Position numbers and translations under genes: made by a program. The notes below the pieces were generated by a model. It was given only the letters and a program-made list of their open reading frames with translations, was not told the DNA's origin and made no database searches. A stretch of DNA of 64,000 nt from Desulfosediminicola flagellatus (GTDB lineage Bacteria > Desulfobacterota > Desulfobulbia > Desulfobulbales > Desulfocapsaceae), in contig NZ_CP050698.1 in the NCBI RefSeq assembly GCF_005116655.2, positions 6,466,501 to 6,530,500 of the forward strand, in the 5' to 3' direction. Numbering within the stretch: the stretch's first letter is position 1; each line of letters starts with the position of its first letter. This document shows, one piece after another, positions 18,547 to 27,165 of the stretch.

Positions 18547-18594
18547 AAACAGGCCACAGGCAAAGATTTCATTTTGCCTGTGGCCTGTTTTTTT
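18547..18594 (+). terminator. intrinsic terminator between convergent genes
   Basis: 18-bp perfect stem (18547-18564 with 18573-18590, core CAGGCCACAGGC) around an 8-nt loop, followed by a run of seven T. It ends the licD-like/tagD unit; TTTT on the opposite side means it can also serve the converging gene at 18609. Confidence 0.92.
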
Positions 18595-18608
18595 GGGTCA
18601 CCAGTAAG

Positions 18609-20423
18609 TTAGTTGGCGTGAGCACTGGCAGACAGACCGTTTTTAGTCCTCTGAATTCTGTCCACATTGAGCATGTCAATTATATCTTGCGGTAATTCCC
18701 CGGTAATAGTCTTGGTGTCATCACCATTAAAACCAACTTGAGCAAAATGATCCGGGGAAAAGACACTTACTAGACTTGGGTCTCCACCGTTTGCATGAAA
18801 AATGTATTTGGCAGGAACTGCAGGGGTGGAGAAGATATTCCCATTGAAATCAGAAGTAACACACTCTGTGGAAATCAGGCAGTTAAATGAGTTGAACAGA
18901 TCTGTTTGCTGGAGTGGTGTTTCAACTATACTATGATCCGGGACTGTGCCTTTTACAATAATGAGAGGCACTCTTGCCGGAGCAGATTCGCCAAAGGTCT
19001 CCTGTTCCACCTTATTCAGAGGAATCATTGTCCTATGGTCACTGGTAATGATTAGCATTCCATTGTCAAAGAAGTCAGTTTTCATTAACTGATCGATAAA
19101 GATCCCGAGTTGTTTGTCGACATATTTGATAGCTGCTTCTTCTGTTCGTTCTTTTGTCTCAGGATTAAGAAAAGGAAAATGACTACTAACGGTTTCGATA
19201 AAATAGAAGAACTGATCATCTGATGTATTATTTAACTTATCAAGAACATGAAGATAGAGTGCTTCATCCGGTGCAGCGTTAAAATGGTATCTATCCCAAC
19301 CTTTGTATGCAGGATTTTCATGTCCTTCAATTACATCGAAACCAATATTGGTTAGCCATTCTTTTTTGTTTGAAAAAGAGGTTCGGCCTGAGGTGATAAA
19401 CTCTGTTCGGTAACCAGCTTGCTTTAAGAGGTTTGGAAGGCTTCGCTCTGGATTGTAAAAGCCTTCAAATGAAAATAATCTTTTATTTTCATTGCTGAAA
19501 ACATTAGGGCAGGGAATGGGGGGACTACCTGTGAGTTGAGAGATAAGTCCGCCCTCAGTTGAAAAGCCATTGGCATGATAGTTTGTGTAACTTGTATGCT
19601 GTTTTGCAATGCGATCAAGGTTTGGGGTTAATTTCTGAATACCAGAGAAAAATTCACTGTGGTATGAAGATAGCGATTCGATAACAACCATGATGATATT
19701 AGGCTGTATGTTTTGCCCTGTAGTATGGACAGTAGATATCGAATCTGTGTTATATGTGCTTATCAGCTGATCAGAGAAAGAATCCGAGTATTGAGTGTTG
19801 ATATGGTTCTTAAGATTGAGTGTAAAAACATTTTTATAGACCCAGGCATGGCAATATTGAGGATCTTCCGAAAAAATAGAAAGACAAATGAGGCAAAGAG
19901 ATAAGATGAGTGTTGAAAGTTTACCTCTCCAGCTCATAGATTTTTGGCGCATAACAAACGATATACTCATGCCAGCAAGCATTAAAACAATGATACTGAT
20001 TTGAAATCCATGTTTAGAAAAAATGAATTGGCTTGCTACCGATATAACATCAGATAAATCGTTAGAGAATTTTACTATATCATCGAACCTTAACCGTGTA
20101 CCGAAAATTTTATAAACGACAACATCGGCACTGTACGTAAGAAAGCAGGCAAGTATTGGAAGTCTGCATATAATTGAAGCCTTATTGTTTTTTATAATTG
20201 TTGATAGGAATAGCATTAATAGGCATATTCCTATCATTAGGCTATCCTCAATAATTGTTTGTTGAAGAAAGAACCAATCAGTATCTGTTTTTTCACCATA
20301 CTTGCGTTCTACTCTCAGAACACGATAGACAATAAAAACAAGAAACAAGTATGGGAAACGATTTCGCCATATGTGTTGTGATATGAGCCTGATTTTTTTT
20401 AATATTTTTGATGATGGGGCCAT
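18609..20423 (-). CDS. LTA synthase / phosphoglycerol transferase-like sulfatase-fold membrane enzyme
   Basis: This is a 604-residue protein with an N-terminal membrane domain of five hydrophobic helices (about residues 20-200) and a C-terminal extracytoplasmic sulfatase-fold domain (about 235-600). Visible motifs are PNIIMVVIESLSSYH (first metal site), NGFSTEGGLIS with the nucleophilic Thr, FYFIETVSSHFPF and LIITSDHRTM (metal-binding Asp-His). This architecture is that of LtaS and OpgB/MdoB, which move glycerol-phosphate from phosphatidylglycerol onto a lipid or glucan and release diacylglycerol. A diacylglycerol kinase gene lies next upstream on the same strand, a sensible recycling partner. 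Confidence 0.87.
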   Translation of the reverse strand: MAPSSKILKKIRLISQHIWRNRFPYLFLVFIVYRVLRVERKYGEKTDTDWFFLQQTIIEDSLMIGICLLMLFLSTIIKNNKASIICRLPILACFLTYSADVVVYKIFGTRLRFDDIVKFSNDLSDVISVASQFIFSKHGFQISIIVLMLAGMSISFVMRQKSMSWRGKLSTLILSLCLICLSIFSEDPQYCHAWVYKNVFTLNLKNHINTQYSDSFSDQLISTYNTDSISTVHTTGQNIQPNIIMVVIESLSSYHSEFFSGIQKLTPNLDRIAKQHTSYTNYHANGFSTEGGLISQLTGSPPIPCPNVFSNENKRLFSFEGFYNPERSLPNLLKQAGYRTEFITSGRTSFSNKKEWLTNIGFDVIEGHENPAYKGWDRYHFNAAPDEALYLHVLDKLNNTSDDQFFYFIETVSSHFPFLNPETKERTEEAAIKYVDKQLGIFIDQLMKTDFFDNGMLIITSDHRTMIPLNKVEQETFGESAPARVPLIIVKGTVPDHSIVETPLQQTDLFNSFNCLISTECVTSDFNGNIFSTPAVPAKYIFHANGGDPSLVSVFSPDHFAQVGFNGDDTKTITGELPQDIIDMLNVDRIQRTKNGLSASAHAN

Positions 20424-20782
20424 GTTATATAAATAGCAGTGTTAAGGTTACAAATTTTCAGATAACTCACTCTGAGGGGATTGTTTTGCTACTTTGGGAA
20501 AGTTGTGAAATATAATGCTTTCTTGCCAATCAGAGAGGGAGGAATTATAACGGAAAGCGAGGGGGTCTCCAACATGCTATGGTTGAGCAATCAATATATT
20601 TGTTAATAATTTGCCAAAAACAATCTAACAAACGATAAATCTGGTGTCAATAAAACTTATAAGCCTTGGAACGAGAGATTTTTGGTTTTCAGAATCTATT
20701 GTTGCTTTAATGGACAAATATGTATGCAATAGTAGGAGGTGTCATATTTATTTTATTATATCAGTATGATATTCGAGAATGT
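20424..20782. other. 359-bp intergenic region
   Basis: The gap lies between the diacylglycerol kinase and the LtaS-like gene, both on the minus strand. It is AT-rich and presumably holds the promoter of the LtaS-like gene; I see no confident promoter, repeat or small gene. Confidence 0.5.
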
Positions 20783-21694
20783 TTATGCGGTAAGTACCTT
20801 GAGTGATTTTGGTAATATTTCTGCTGTGACTATATCGCTCCATGTACCTGGTTCACCATCAAAGTGGAGAAGACCTTTTCCCGATTTATGTACAATTACT
20901 CTGTTATCACGAAGAACTTTCACATATTTGCTTTTATGAATCGACCGGGTAAAAAGCCTCATGCAGAGAATAATACTGCTAAACCAAGGGAAAGGTTTGA
21001 TAAGAACGGTATCGAGTTTTCCATCAGCAATATCCGCTGTTGGGGAGATATATGCATTGTTACCATATTGTGAAGCGTTGGCAAAAGTAATCGTGAAGGC
21101 CTGAGAATGGTGAGTGGTGTCGTTGACGATGATTGTGTAATGATCAGCCTTATAGCGTATAAACTGTTTGAAAGATTCAGTAATATAGGTGAAGAACCCG
21201 CGTTTAGTAGAGTTTGCAAATTTAAATCCTATCAAAGCATCAAAACCTATTCCGGCTGTACACCAGAATAAGTAGTCGTTAATTTTACCACTATCAATGC
21301 ATTGAACAGAACTCTTATTGAGCTGGGCGATGGCCTGTTCGGTATCCATTGGAATGCCAAGGTGTCGCGCTAAACCATTTCCAGAACCTCTTGGAATAAT
21401 CCCTAGGGCAACATCAGAGTTGATCAGTTCTTTTGCAACTTCATTAACGGTTCCATCCCCGCCTACAGCAACTATGTAATCAAATGCCTGTTCTTTAAGT
21501 TTTCGGACTATTTGGGCACTTTCTCCGGCGTATGATGTAATGAAACAATGGTGGTTGAACCTATTATGGTTCAAACGGGTATTGATGAGATTTGGTATAT
21601 TACTGTTGGATTTGTTACCGGATATAGGATTTATAATAAAAGCGATCTTTGATTTTGTTTGCATAATATTTGTGAAATATTGTTTTGAATTCAT
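20783..21694 (-). CDS. diacylglycerol kinase-family lipid kinase (DgkB/YegS/BmrU type)
   Basis: This 303-residue protein has KIAFIINPISGN near the N terminus, the ATP-binding VAVGGDGTVNEVAKEL (about residues 76-91) and IPRGSGNGLARHLGI (about 101-115), all hallmarks of the DAGK catalytic domain. The C-terminal half is the beta-sandwich domain with GKLDTVLIKPF and LLHFDGEPG. It likely phosphorylates diacylglycerol to phosphatidic acid at the inner membrane. Next to an LtaS/OpgB-like gene this fits recycling of diacylglycerol released during phosphoglycerol transfer. A second in-frame ATG (MQTKSK) ten codons in could be the true start. Confidence 0.88.
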   Translation of the reverse strand: MNSKQYFTNIMQTKSKIAFIINPISGNKSNSNIPNLINTRLNHNRFNHHCFITSYAGESAQIVRKLKEQAFDYIVAVGGDGTVNEVAKELINSDVALGIIPRGSGNGLARHLGIPMDTEQAIAQLNKSSVQCIDSGKINDYLFWCTAGIGFDALIGFKFANSTKRGFFTYITESFKQFIRYKADHYTIIVNDTTHHSQAFTITFANASQYGNNAYISPTADIADGKLDTVLIKPFPWFSSIILCMRLFTRSIHKSKYVKVLRDNRVIVHKSGKGLLHFDGEPGTWSDIVTAEILPKSLKVLTA

Positions 21695-22080
21695 TTTTAC
21701 AGAAAAAGTGGCGTGGATGTAATCCGTTTCTCATTTAAGTTTTTGATATTAAGTTGTTAGTGTTGAGAAGCGGGTGGCAGAGAAATTTCTTAGTTTCAGT
21801 GATATCAACTGGCAGATGTTTGGATAGTGTTCTGATTGTGTTCCTAATGTCCGTTAATTGAGAGCTATGGTTACTTGATGGCCCTATAGAGGTCAAGAGA
21901 TAAATTGGGGATTTTGTCTACATTAACCTGGAGAGTCGAGGGACGTACTGAATCCGAATCCCCCTACTCATCTTATTACTCATAATATTGGCATTGAGTA
22001 GAGAAGCAAAGGGCGTGCGAGCTGAGCAAGCAGGCAGAGGAGTAGTATCAGACTTAGGTAGGAAAACATGATTAATTAAT
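21695..22080. other. 386-bp intergenic region before the IS relic
   Basis: No open frame of interest. It contains the promoter region of the lipid kinase and the flank of the IS relic. The 8 bp left of the IS end (TAATTAAT) do not match the right flank (AATAGACT), so no target duplication remains. Confidence 0.5.
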
Positions 22081-23028
22081 CTGATTACCACTAATCCTCA
22101 GCAAGCCTAAGTTGACGCTCTGGGATTGGCTTAATTTCTGATGAGTAGTAAATAAGTGACTCCAATAATCGTTTGAGTTTGAAACGTCTATTGAAGTGAA
22201 AACAAAATTCACCCAGATAGCGGGATAAGTGCTTGTGATCTATCCCATGATAGGTTCCTTTGATCTTGTTTTTCACGTTACCTATAATGGTATTAAACCA
22301 TTCAAATACCGTGAAATCTGGAGAATTGTATCGACCAGCGGTTTTGATAGAGTAATGAAAGTATCCGATATCCTGAAAGCTTTTAAAACAAGCAAGACCA
22401 TCGGAAACAACTATGGTGCTGGGTTTCAGATGCTTTTGGCCCACCCGGAGCATTTCTGAGGAACTGAAGCTTTCAACACGACTGAATCGTATAAAAGTAG
22501 GATGGCCTTTGGTGTTTCGCTAGAGAGCTGCAACGAAGGGAGTTTTCCCTTCTGCACCACGGCCTCGTTTACTACCGGGACGTTTGCCTCCCCAGTAGAT
22601 TTGCACATATCCTCGGAGTGGTCTTTTGTCATCTGCCAGCTTCATGACCACCTGAAGCTTATGTTTGAGTCGCATCGCAGCGGTCTGACAAATACCGATA
22701 AATCTTCGTAATTTCAAAGATGAACAGTCTCCTTTTGATTGGCTCACTAGGTAAGTAGCAAGAAACCAGGTTGTTAAAGGTAGTTTCGTCGATGAAAAGA
22801 TAGCGCCTGTTAAAAGAGAAGCTTGATGTCGGCAATCACGGCATTGATTTTCTGAGCCGAACTGTAATTGAAAATCAAACAAACTGACACCTTGTTGAAA
22901 GTGAATGTCGCTTCTTCTTGCCATGACATACCTCCTAGTTAAGTTTAGGTAAGTATGACATGGGCGGGTACTCATATAGTGACTACCCCCTAAGAAAAAT
23001 TGCCAAGCTGAGCTTTAGTGGTAATCAG
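22081..23028 (-). mobile_element. degenerate IS1595-family (ISXO2-like) insertion sequence
   Basis: The element is bounded by imperfect 22-bp terminal inverted repeats. CTGATTACCACTAA (22081-22094) matches TTAGTGGTAATCAG (23015-23028) exactly, and CTCAGC adds 6 bp further in after a 2-bp mismatch. The left repeat includes the transposase stop codon. It encodes one defective transposase. No target-site duplication is seen, so the insertion is old. Confidence 0.8.
22091..22924 (-). pseudogene. IS1595-family transposase, inactivated
   Basis: The start is ATG 22924 after AGGAGG. The frame reads MARRSDIHFQQGVSLFDF, an N terminus typical of IS1595. It has three lesions. An in-frame loss of about 35-40 residues removes most of the zinc ribbon (ENQC joined directly to RDCRHQASL). 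The catalytic DDAY becomes just Y in VQIYWGGKRPGSKRGRG, losing the first catalytic Asp. A TAG stop at 22520-22522 follows TPFVAAL. Beyond the stop the same frame continues without shift (SDGLACFK, then LGEFCFHFNRRFKL) to the natural stop. It cannot encode an active transposase. Confidence 0.88.
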
Positions 23029-23421
23029 AATAGACTTATATTCGCGTAAAATTGGGGCTGGTCACTGAAAAGTCGCATAACAAAGACATTGTTATCAACA
23101 CATTGAAGATAGCGATCTTGCGTCGCAGGCCATTACCACGCCTTATTTTTCATTGTGATTGTGGCTGAAAGTTTCTTCGGGAGTTTGAAAATAGAGAGTA
23201 TTGGATTCCCTCTATCCCGCTAAACAAACAGCCAGAAAAAATATCGTTGATTATATTAAGATATTTTAAAACAGTAGGAGACGCTATTCGTTTCTAGGCT
23301 ATCTATGCCCAAATGATTTTCGAAAAAAATGATGGGATTGAAAACGGCAGCTTAAAGAAAGTGTCCACTTTTACTTGATTTTGTCAGGGGATTTTAGCTT
23401 GTCTATATGAACAGGCCCCAG
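23029..23421. other. intergenic region beyond the IS relic
   Basis: About 390 bp of AT-rich sequence with no gene, terminator or repeat that I can support. It leads into the decayed gene fragment at 23422. Confidence 0.5.
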
Positions 23422-23502
23422 GCAAAAGGGAATCCGCATCTTGTCGCTCATTCTTCCATTGTTGGTATCTTTCGTCTTCTAGCTGTTTCTATTATCTCTT
23501 AT
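23422..23502 (+). pseudogene. decayed copy of the 3' end of the Rnf-linked membrane gene (10946-11530)
   Basis: By eye about 80% of positions match the last ~80 bp of the gene ending at 11530, starting at CAAAAGG. In the corresponding frame it reads LSLILPLLVSFVF, a stop, then LFLLSL, against LPLILLLLVSLVCWLFLFL in the intact gene. Only this tail is present. It directly abuts the 3' end of apbE, whose product modifies Rnf subunits, which hints at an older arrangement in which these genes were neighbours. Confidence 0.7.
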
Positions 23503-24530
23503 TTACGCCCAACCACTCTATAATCTTGATTCGTCAGGTTGAAACGAGCGGAGGCGATACCATAGGTGGTGATTTCTCCGTTCTTGGTTATAAAAATGGC
23601 ACCTGTGTTGGGGAACTGGGCAAGCAACTCGCAACCTTTGTCTATACCGAGCATAAAAACCGCCGTTGATAGAGCGTCTGCATCCAGGCCTGAAGGTGCT
23701 GTTATAGAAACACCTGCCAGATTGTTTTTAACGGGGTACCCTGTGTTGGGATCAATAATGTGATGGTATTTCTTACCGTTTTCCTCAAAAAATCTTTCAT
23801 AAATACCGGATGTGACCAATGCTCCGCTATCGATTTCTATAATGCCCATCATTGTTCCGGTGGGTTTGAGAGGATCCTGGATGCCGAATTTCCACGGCTT
23901 ACCATTGTCCTTTTTACCTAGGACAAAGAGGTTCCCCCCGAGGTTGATCAGAGCACTTTTGACACCGGATTTTCGCAACACCTTCGCTGCCTCATCTGCT
24001 GCATAACCCTTTGCAATACCACCAAGATCAATACGCTGGCCGGGGCCGGTTACAACCCGGCAGTCTTCCTGTACCTGGATTTGCTGGTAATCGACTAAGG
24101 GTAAAGCCTGTTTCAGGGCTGATTCAGATGGAAGATGTGGATCAACATCATTGTTACCAAATCCCCATAGGTCTACTACCGGGGCAATAGTGACGTCGAA
24201 AAGACCTCCGGAAAGGTGACCAAAATCAAGAGCCCTTTTAATGACCTGACATGGGCCAGGGGAAACCTTAAAGCCATCGTCACCACCACTGGCGATCTTT
24301 CTGACCTCACTGGTTTCTTTATTTCTGCTCATTCGTGACTCTATCTGACGGATACAGTTAAAAGCGGCATCCAGATCTGAGTTATCTCCACCATTGATCT
24401 GTATTCTACATATCGTGCCAAGAAGAAATGATGTCCTGTCCGCATCCTGGCTGCATCCGGTTATAAAAAGCAAGGGGATGATAATGACGACTGCAATTCG
24501 GATACAATTTGTGGTAATGCGCTGAATCAA
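23499..24530 (-). CDS. apbE: FAD:protein FMN transferase
   Basis: This 343-residue lipoprotein carries the lipobox LLFITGC (Cys about residue 26). It transfers FMN from FAD onto threonines of target proteins outside the cytoplasm, here most likely RnfG and RnfD. Family motifs are visible: SRMSRNKETSEV, DLWGFG, IDLGGIAKGYAADEAAKV (about residues 169-186) and GLDADALSTAVFMLG (about 277-291, Mg-binding Asp). Length is normal. It stands alone about 14 kb from the rnf operon. Confidence 0.95.
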   Translation of the reverse strand: MIQRITTNCIRIAVVIIIPLLFITGCSQDADRTSFLLGTICRIQINGGDNSDLDAAFNCIRQIESRMSRNKETSEVRKIASGGDDGFKVSPGPCQVIKRALDFGHLSGGLFDVTIAPVVDLWGFGNNDVDPHLPSESALKQALPLVDYQQIQVQEDCRVVTGPGQRIDLGGIAKGYAADEAAKVLRKSGVKSALINLGGNLFVLGKKDNGKPWKFGIQDPLKPTGTMMGIIEIDSGALVTSGIYERFFEENGKKYHHIIDPNTGYPVKNNLAGVSITAPSGLDADALSTAVFMLGIDKGCELLAQFPNTGAIFITKNGEITTYGIASARFNLTNQDYRVVGRK

Positions 24531-24882
24531 AAGAAACTCCTGAAAAACTATTGAAGGTAGACTGAAATGAGTATGTAGTTAATCTTGGCCTGTTTTTACA
24601 AATTTTTTAAACGTAAGTAAACAGTATAGCTTCCTGAGAGGGCGGATGGGGAATGATCTACTGGAGAGGTTCGACCTTAATTACACTGCGGCCCTGTCCA
24701 GCAAACCGAGATCACTTCTGAACGCCCATTATTTTTTATTACAAGATTACAATGGTTTTTGCAGCAAACTTGCCGTAGGTCGGAGAACTAGCCGATTTCT
24801 CACTTGTTCGTATTGTGCGAATATACTAAAACTATGTTTCTATATGTGTAATCTATCCTACCTTTGTTAACCAGGTAAACTC
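24531..24882. other. intergenic region between apbE and a secreted-protein gene
   Basis: It holds the divergent promoters of apbE and the gene at 24927. A short open frame at 24646-24870 has no recognisable features. The only clear element is the palindrome at 24883-24898, listed separately. Confidence 0.5.
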
Positions 24883-24898
24883 CATGGCGTACGCCATG
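24883..24898. promoter_or_regulatory. 16-bp perfect palindrome, candidate operator
   Basis: CATGGCGTACGCCATG is fully self-complementary. It ends 28 bp before the ATG of the secreted protein gene at 24927, a normal place for a repressor site. The cognate regulator is unknown. Confidence 0.5.
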
Positions 24899-24926
24899 TT
24901 ACAGACAATTTTATAAAAGGTTTTGT

Positions 24927-25301
24927 ATGAAAAAATTACTATCACTCACGGTACCGGTTTTTCTCTTTTCATTGCTTGTATTTACAACTTCGACTGCCTC
25001 GACCGCTTCGGTCGCAGAAGTCGAAGTTGGTGATATCGTTTTTCAAAAGAGAGAGTACAAAAGTAAGGATGTGGCCTGGTTTGTTGCCAGACTTCCAGTT
25101 GAGAACAAGGGAGCCTATTCAGGAACAGCCTTTGTCAAACTAAAGGTAATCGATAAGAATGCCTATGAGAGAGATAATATACGTCTTTCAGGTCATGTTG
25201 AAAGGGGCGAGGGAGCAACGCTTACCTTGCTAACGAATATGGACTACAAATTATTTGATAATATACGAAGTGTTGAAGTTGTCAGTGTAGAACTGCACTG
25301 A
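24927..25301 (+). CDS. small secreted protein of unknown function
   Basis: The product has 124 residues. The N terminus is a clear signal peptide (KKLLSLTVPVFLFSLLVF, then a Thr/Ser/Ala-rich stretch), probably cleaved near residues 28-30. The mature ~95 residues look beta-rich (VGDIVFQKREYKSKD, TAFVKLKVIDKN, ATLTLLTNMDYKLFDNI) and contain no Cys. I do not recognise a named family. It has an AAAGG ribosome binding site, a palindrome upstream and its own terminator, so it is probably a monocistronic gene. Confidence 0.72.
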   Translation: MKKLLSLTVPVFLFSLLVFTTSTASTASVAEVEVGDIVFQKREYKSKDVAWFVARLPVENKGAYSGTAFVKLKVIDKNAYERDNIRLSGHVERGEGATLTLLTNMDYKLFDNIRSVEVVSVELH

Positions 25302-25313
25302 TTCCAGGTAAGA

Positions 25314-25347
25314 AAAGGCCACCTGAGCACGCTCTCAGGTGGCCTTT
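25314..25347 (+). terminator. intrinsic terminator (bidirectional position)
   Basis: 14-bp perfect arms AAAGGCCACCTGAG (25314-25327) and CTCAGGTGGCCTTT (25334-25347) with a 6-nt loop. It sits between convergent genes ending at 25301 and 25359 and has A- and T-tracts on both sides. Confidence 0.9.
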
Positions 25348-25358
25348 CTCATGCAAAA

Positions 25359-26312
25359 TTACTCATCCCAAAGTGCAGCGAAGTTGTAAGGGCTGCCGCC
25401 ACCTGTCCAGAAGTCACCCGAAACATAGCGCCTGTTTAAATCAAGTGTCGTAATCTGATTGAGTTCACCAGTTGTAAGAGAGAGTTTTACTGAATCAAAA
25501 TTTTGCTTGATTCTCTCAGGATTGACCGATTTCGGTATTACTGCAGTGTTGCGTTCCATGCCCCAGCTGAGTAGTACCTGCGCTGCTGAAACACTATGGG
25601 TTTCTGCAATTTTTATAATGACCGGATCGCTCAGCAGCAATGGCTCATCTGCCGCTTTAAGGGCTGCCGGTCGATCACCGGAGCCTAAAGGTGAATATGC
25701 GGTAAGGTGAATGCTGTTTTCCCTGCAATACTCGACCATCGGTGATTGTTGAAGATACGGGTGTAGCTCAATTTGATTTACTTCAGGTCGTATTTTGGAA
25801 TTTTCAACAAGATGAGAAAGTTTCTTGATGCTGAAATTGCTTACCCCGATATGTCTGGTCAATCCTTTCTGAACCAGTTCTTCCATTGCCGTCCATGTCC
25901 TGGTGATCGGAAGGTCATCATATGGAATATAGTCAGCAGCGCTGCGTGGAAATTGTACACTTTTAACCAGATGAACAGGCCAGTGGATCAGGAAAAGATC
26001 AAGGTAGTCAAGTTGCAGGTCGTGAAGCGTTTTTTCAATGGCTGGTAATACGTCCTCAGGTGCATGAGCATTATTCCACAGTTTAGAAGTAATCCACACA
26101 TCTTCACGATTAAGCCCTTCTTTACTAAAGGCTGAAGAGAATGCTGGGCCGATTTCAGCTTCATTGCCGTAGATGGGGGCGCAGTCGATATGACGATACC
26201 CGATCTCAAGACTATGTGAAACGGCGGAAGACACCTCGCCAGGTGTAGATTTCCAGGTTCCAAGACCAAGAGCCGGCATTAGATCATCGTTTGCAAAACG
26301 TAATGATTTCAT
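25359..26312 (-). CDS. aldo/keto reductase
   Basis: This 317-residue NAD(P)H-dependent TIM-barrel oxidoreductase carries the catalytic tetrad motifs: GYRHIDCAPIYGNEAEIG (Asp, Tyr), WITSKLWNNAH (Lys) and YLDLFLIHWPVH (His). The cofactor-binding stretch AVIPKSVNPERIKQNF is near the C terminus. GVSNFS is also typical. It should reduce aldehydes or ketones in the cytoplasm; the physiological substrate is unknown. Length is normal. It is transcribed on its own, with a terminator shared with the converging gene. Confidence 0.93.
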   Translation of the reverse strand: MKSLRFANDDLMPALGLGTWKSTPGEVSSAVSHSLEIGYRHIDCAPIYGNEAEIGPAFSSAFSKEGLNREDVWITSKLWNNAHAPEDVLPAIEKTLHDLQLDYLDLFLIHWPVHLVKSVQFPRSAADYIPYDDLPITRTWTAMEELVQKGLTRHIGVSNFSIKKLSHLVENSKIRPEVNQIELHPYLQQSPMVEYCRENSIHLTAYSPLGSGDRPAALKAADEPLLLSDPVIIKIAETHSVSAAQVLLSWGMERNTAVIPKSVNPERIKQNFDSVKLSLTTGELNQITTLDLNRRYVSGDFWTGGGSPYNFAALWDE

Positions 26313-26464
26313 GGATCACCTTCCTTTGTTTATAGTTGGTTTTGACTTTTGGGTATGTGCAATGAGCCTATCTGCTTTGTGCATCTAAATCAATGGGAAA
26401 TCATAAGCAATTTAGGCATATTCCTGGACAGCTTCCCAGGTAATGGATGCATTTTTTCTTACAG

Positions 26465-27154
26465 TTATCGCAGTGCAAATTCTACTGCTGCCTCCGCATG
26501 TATCAGGGTGGTGTCATAGAGGGTAATCTCGGTATCTTGAGGCTTAATAAGAATGCCTATTTCTGTGCAGCCCAGAACAATTCCTTCTGCTCCGCGAGTA
26601 TGAAGATCGTTAATGATACGCAGGTATTCATTTCGCGAATTTTCTATACACTTGCCCTTGCAGAGTTCATCAAAGATTACGTTGTGGATGATATCCATGT
26701 CGCTGTCTTCAGGAAGTACTACTTCAATTCCATGACGTGTTAAACGACCACGATAGAAATCTTCTTCCATAGTGATTCTGGTGCCGAGTAATCCGATTGT
26801 CTTTTTGTTATCTGATCGAATTTTCTGAGCTGTGGCATCGGCGAGGTGGAGTATGGGAATTGATATCGCTGCCTGGATCTGTTCTGCAACTTTATGCATG
26901 GTGTTTGTGCAGATGAGTAGAACGTCTGCTCCGGCAGCTTCAATCTTTAGGCAGCTCGCAACAAGAATTTCAGCTATGCGATCCCAGTTTCCCTGGGCCA
27001 TGAGCTGTTCAAGTTCATAAAAATTAACACTCACCATGGCAATTTTTGCTGAGTGCAGGCCACTCAGTCTGCGGTTTATTCCGCTGTTAATCAACTGGTA
27101 ATACAGAGATGTTGATTCCCAACTCATGCCGCCTAGAAGACCAATCGTTTTCAT
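26465..27154 (-). CDS. aspartate/glutamate racemase-family protein
   Basis: This 229-residue cofactor-independent racemase starts MKTIGLLGGMSWESTSLYY, the typical N terminus. The two catalytic cysteines lie in LLICTNTMHKVAEQI (about residue 82) and IVLGCTEIGILI (about residue 197). It resembles the YgeA/RacX-like branch of Asp/Glu racemases with broad amino-acid range. It is 11 bp downstream of an EamA transporter on the same strand, so the two are probably co-transcribed; export of a D-amino acid is a reasonable guess. Confidence 0.92.
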   Translation of the reverse strand: MKTIGLLGGMSWESTSLYYQLINSGINRRLSGLHSAKIAMVSVNFYELEQLMAQGNWDRIAEILVASCLKIEAAGADVLLICTNTMHKVAEQIQAAISIPILHLADATAQKIRSDNKKTIGLLGTRITMEEDFYRGRLTRHGIEVVLPEDSDMDIIHNVIFDELCKGKCIENSRNEYLRIINDLHTRGAEGIVLGCTEIGILIKPQDTEITLYDTTLIHAEAAVEFALR

Positions 27155-27165
27155 ACTGTATCCTT

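Noticed and set aside
24646..24870. 74-codon gene upstream of the secreted protein
   Set aside because: No motif or ribosome binding site, and it ends just before the operator region of the next gene.
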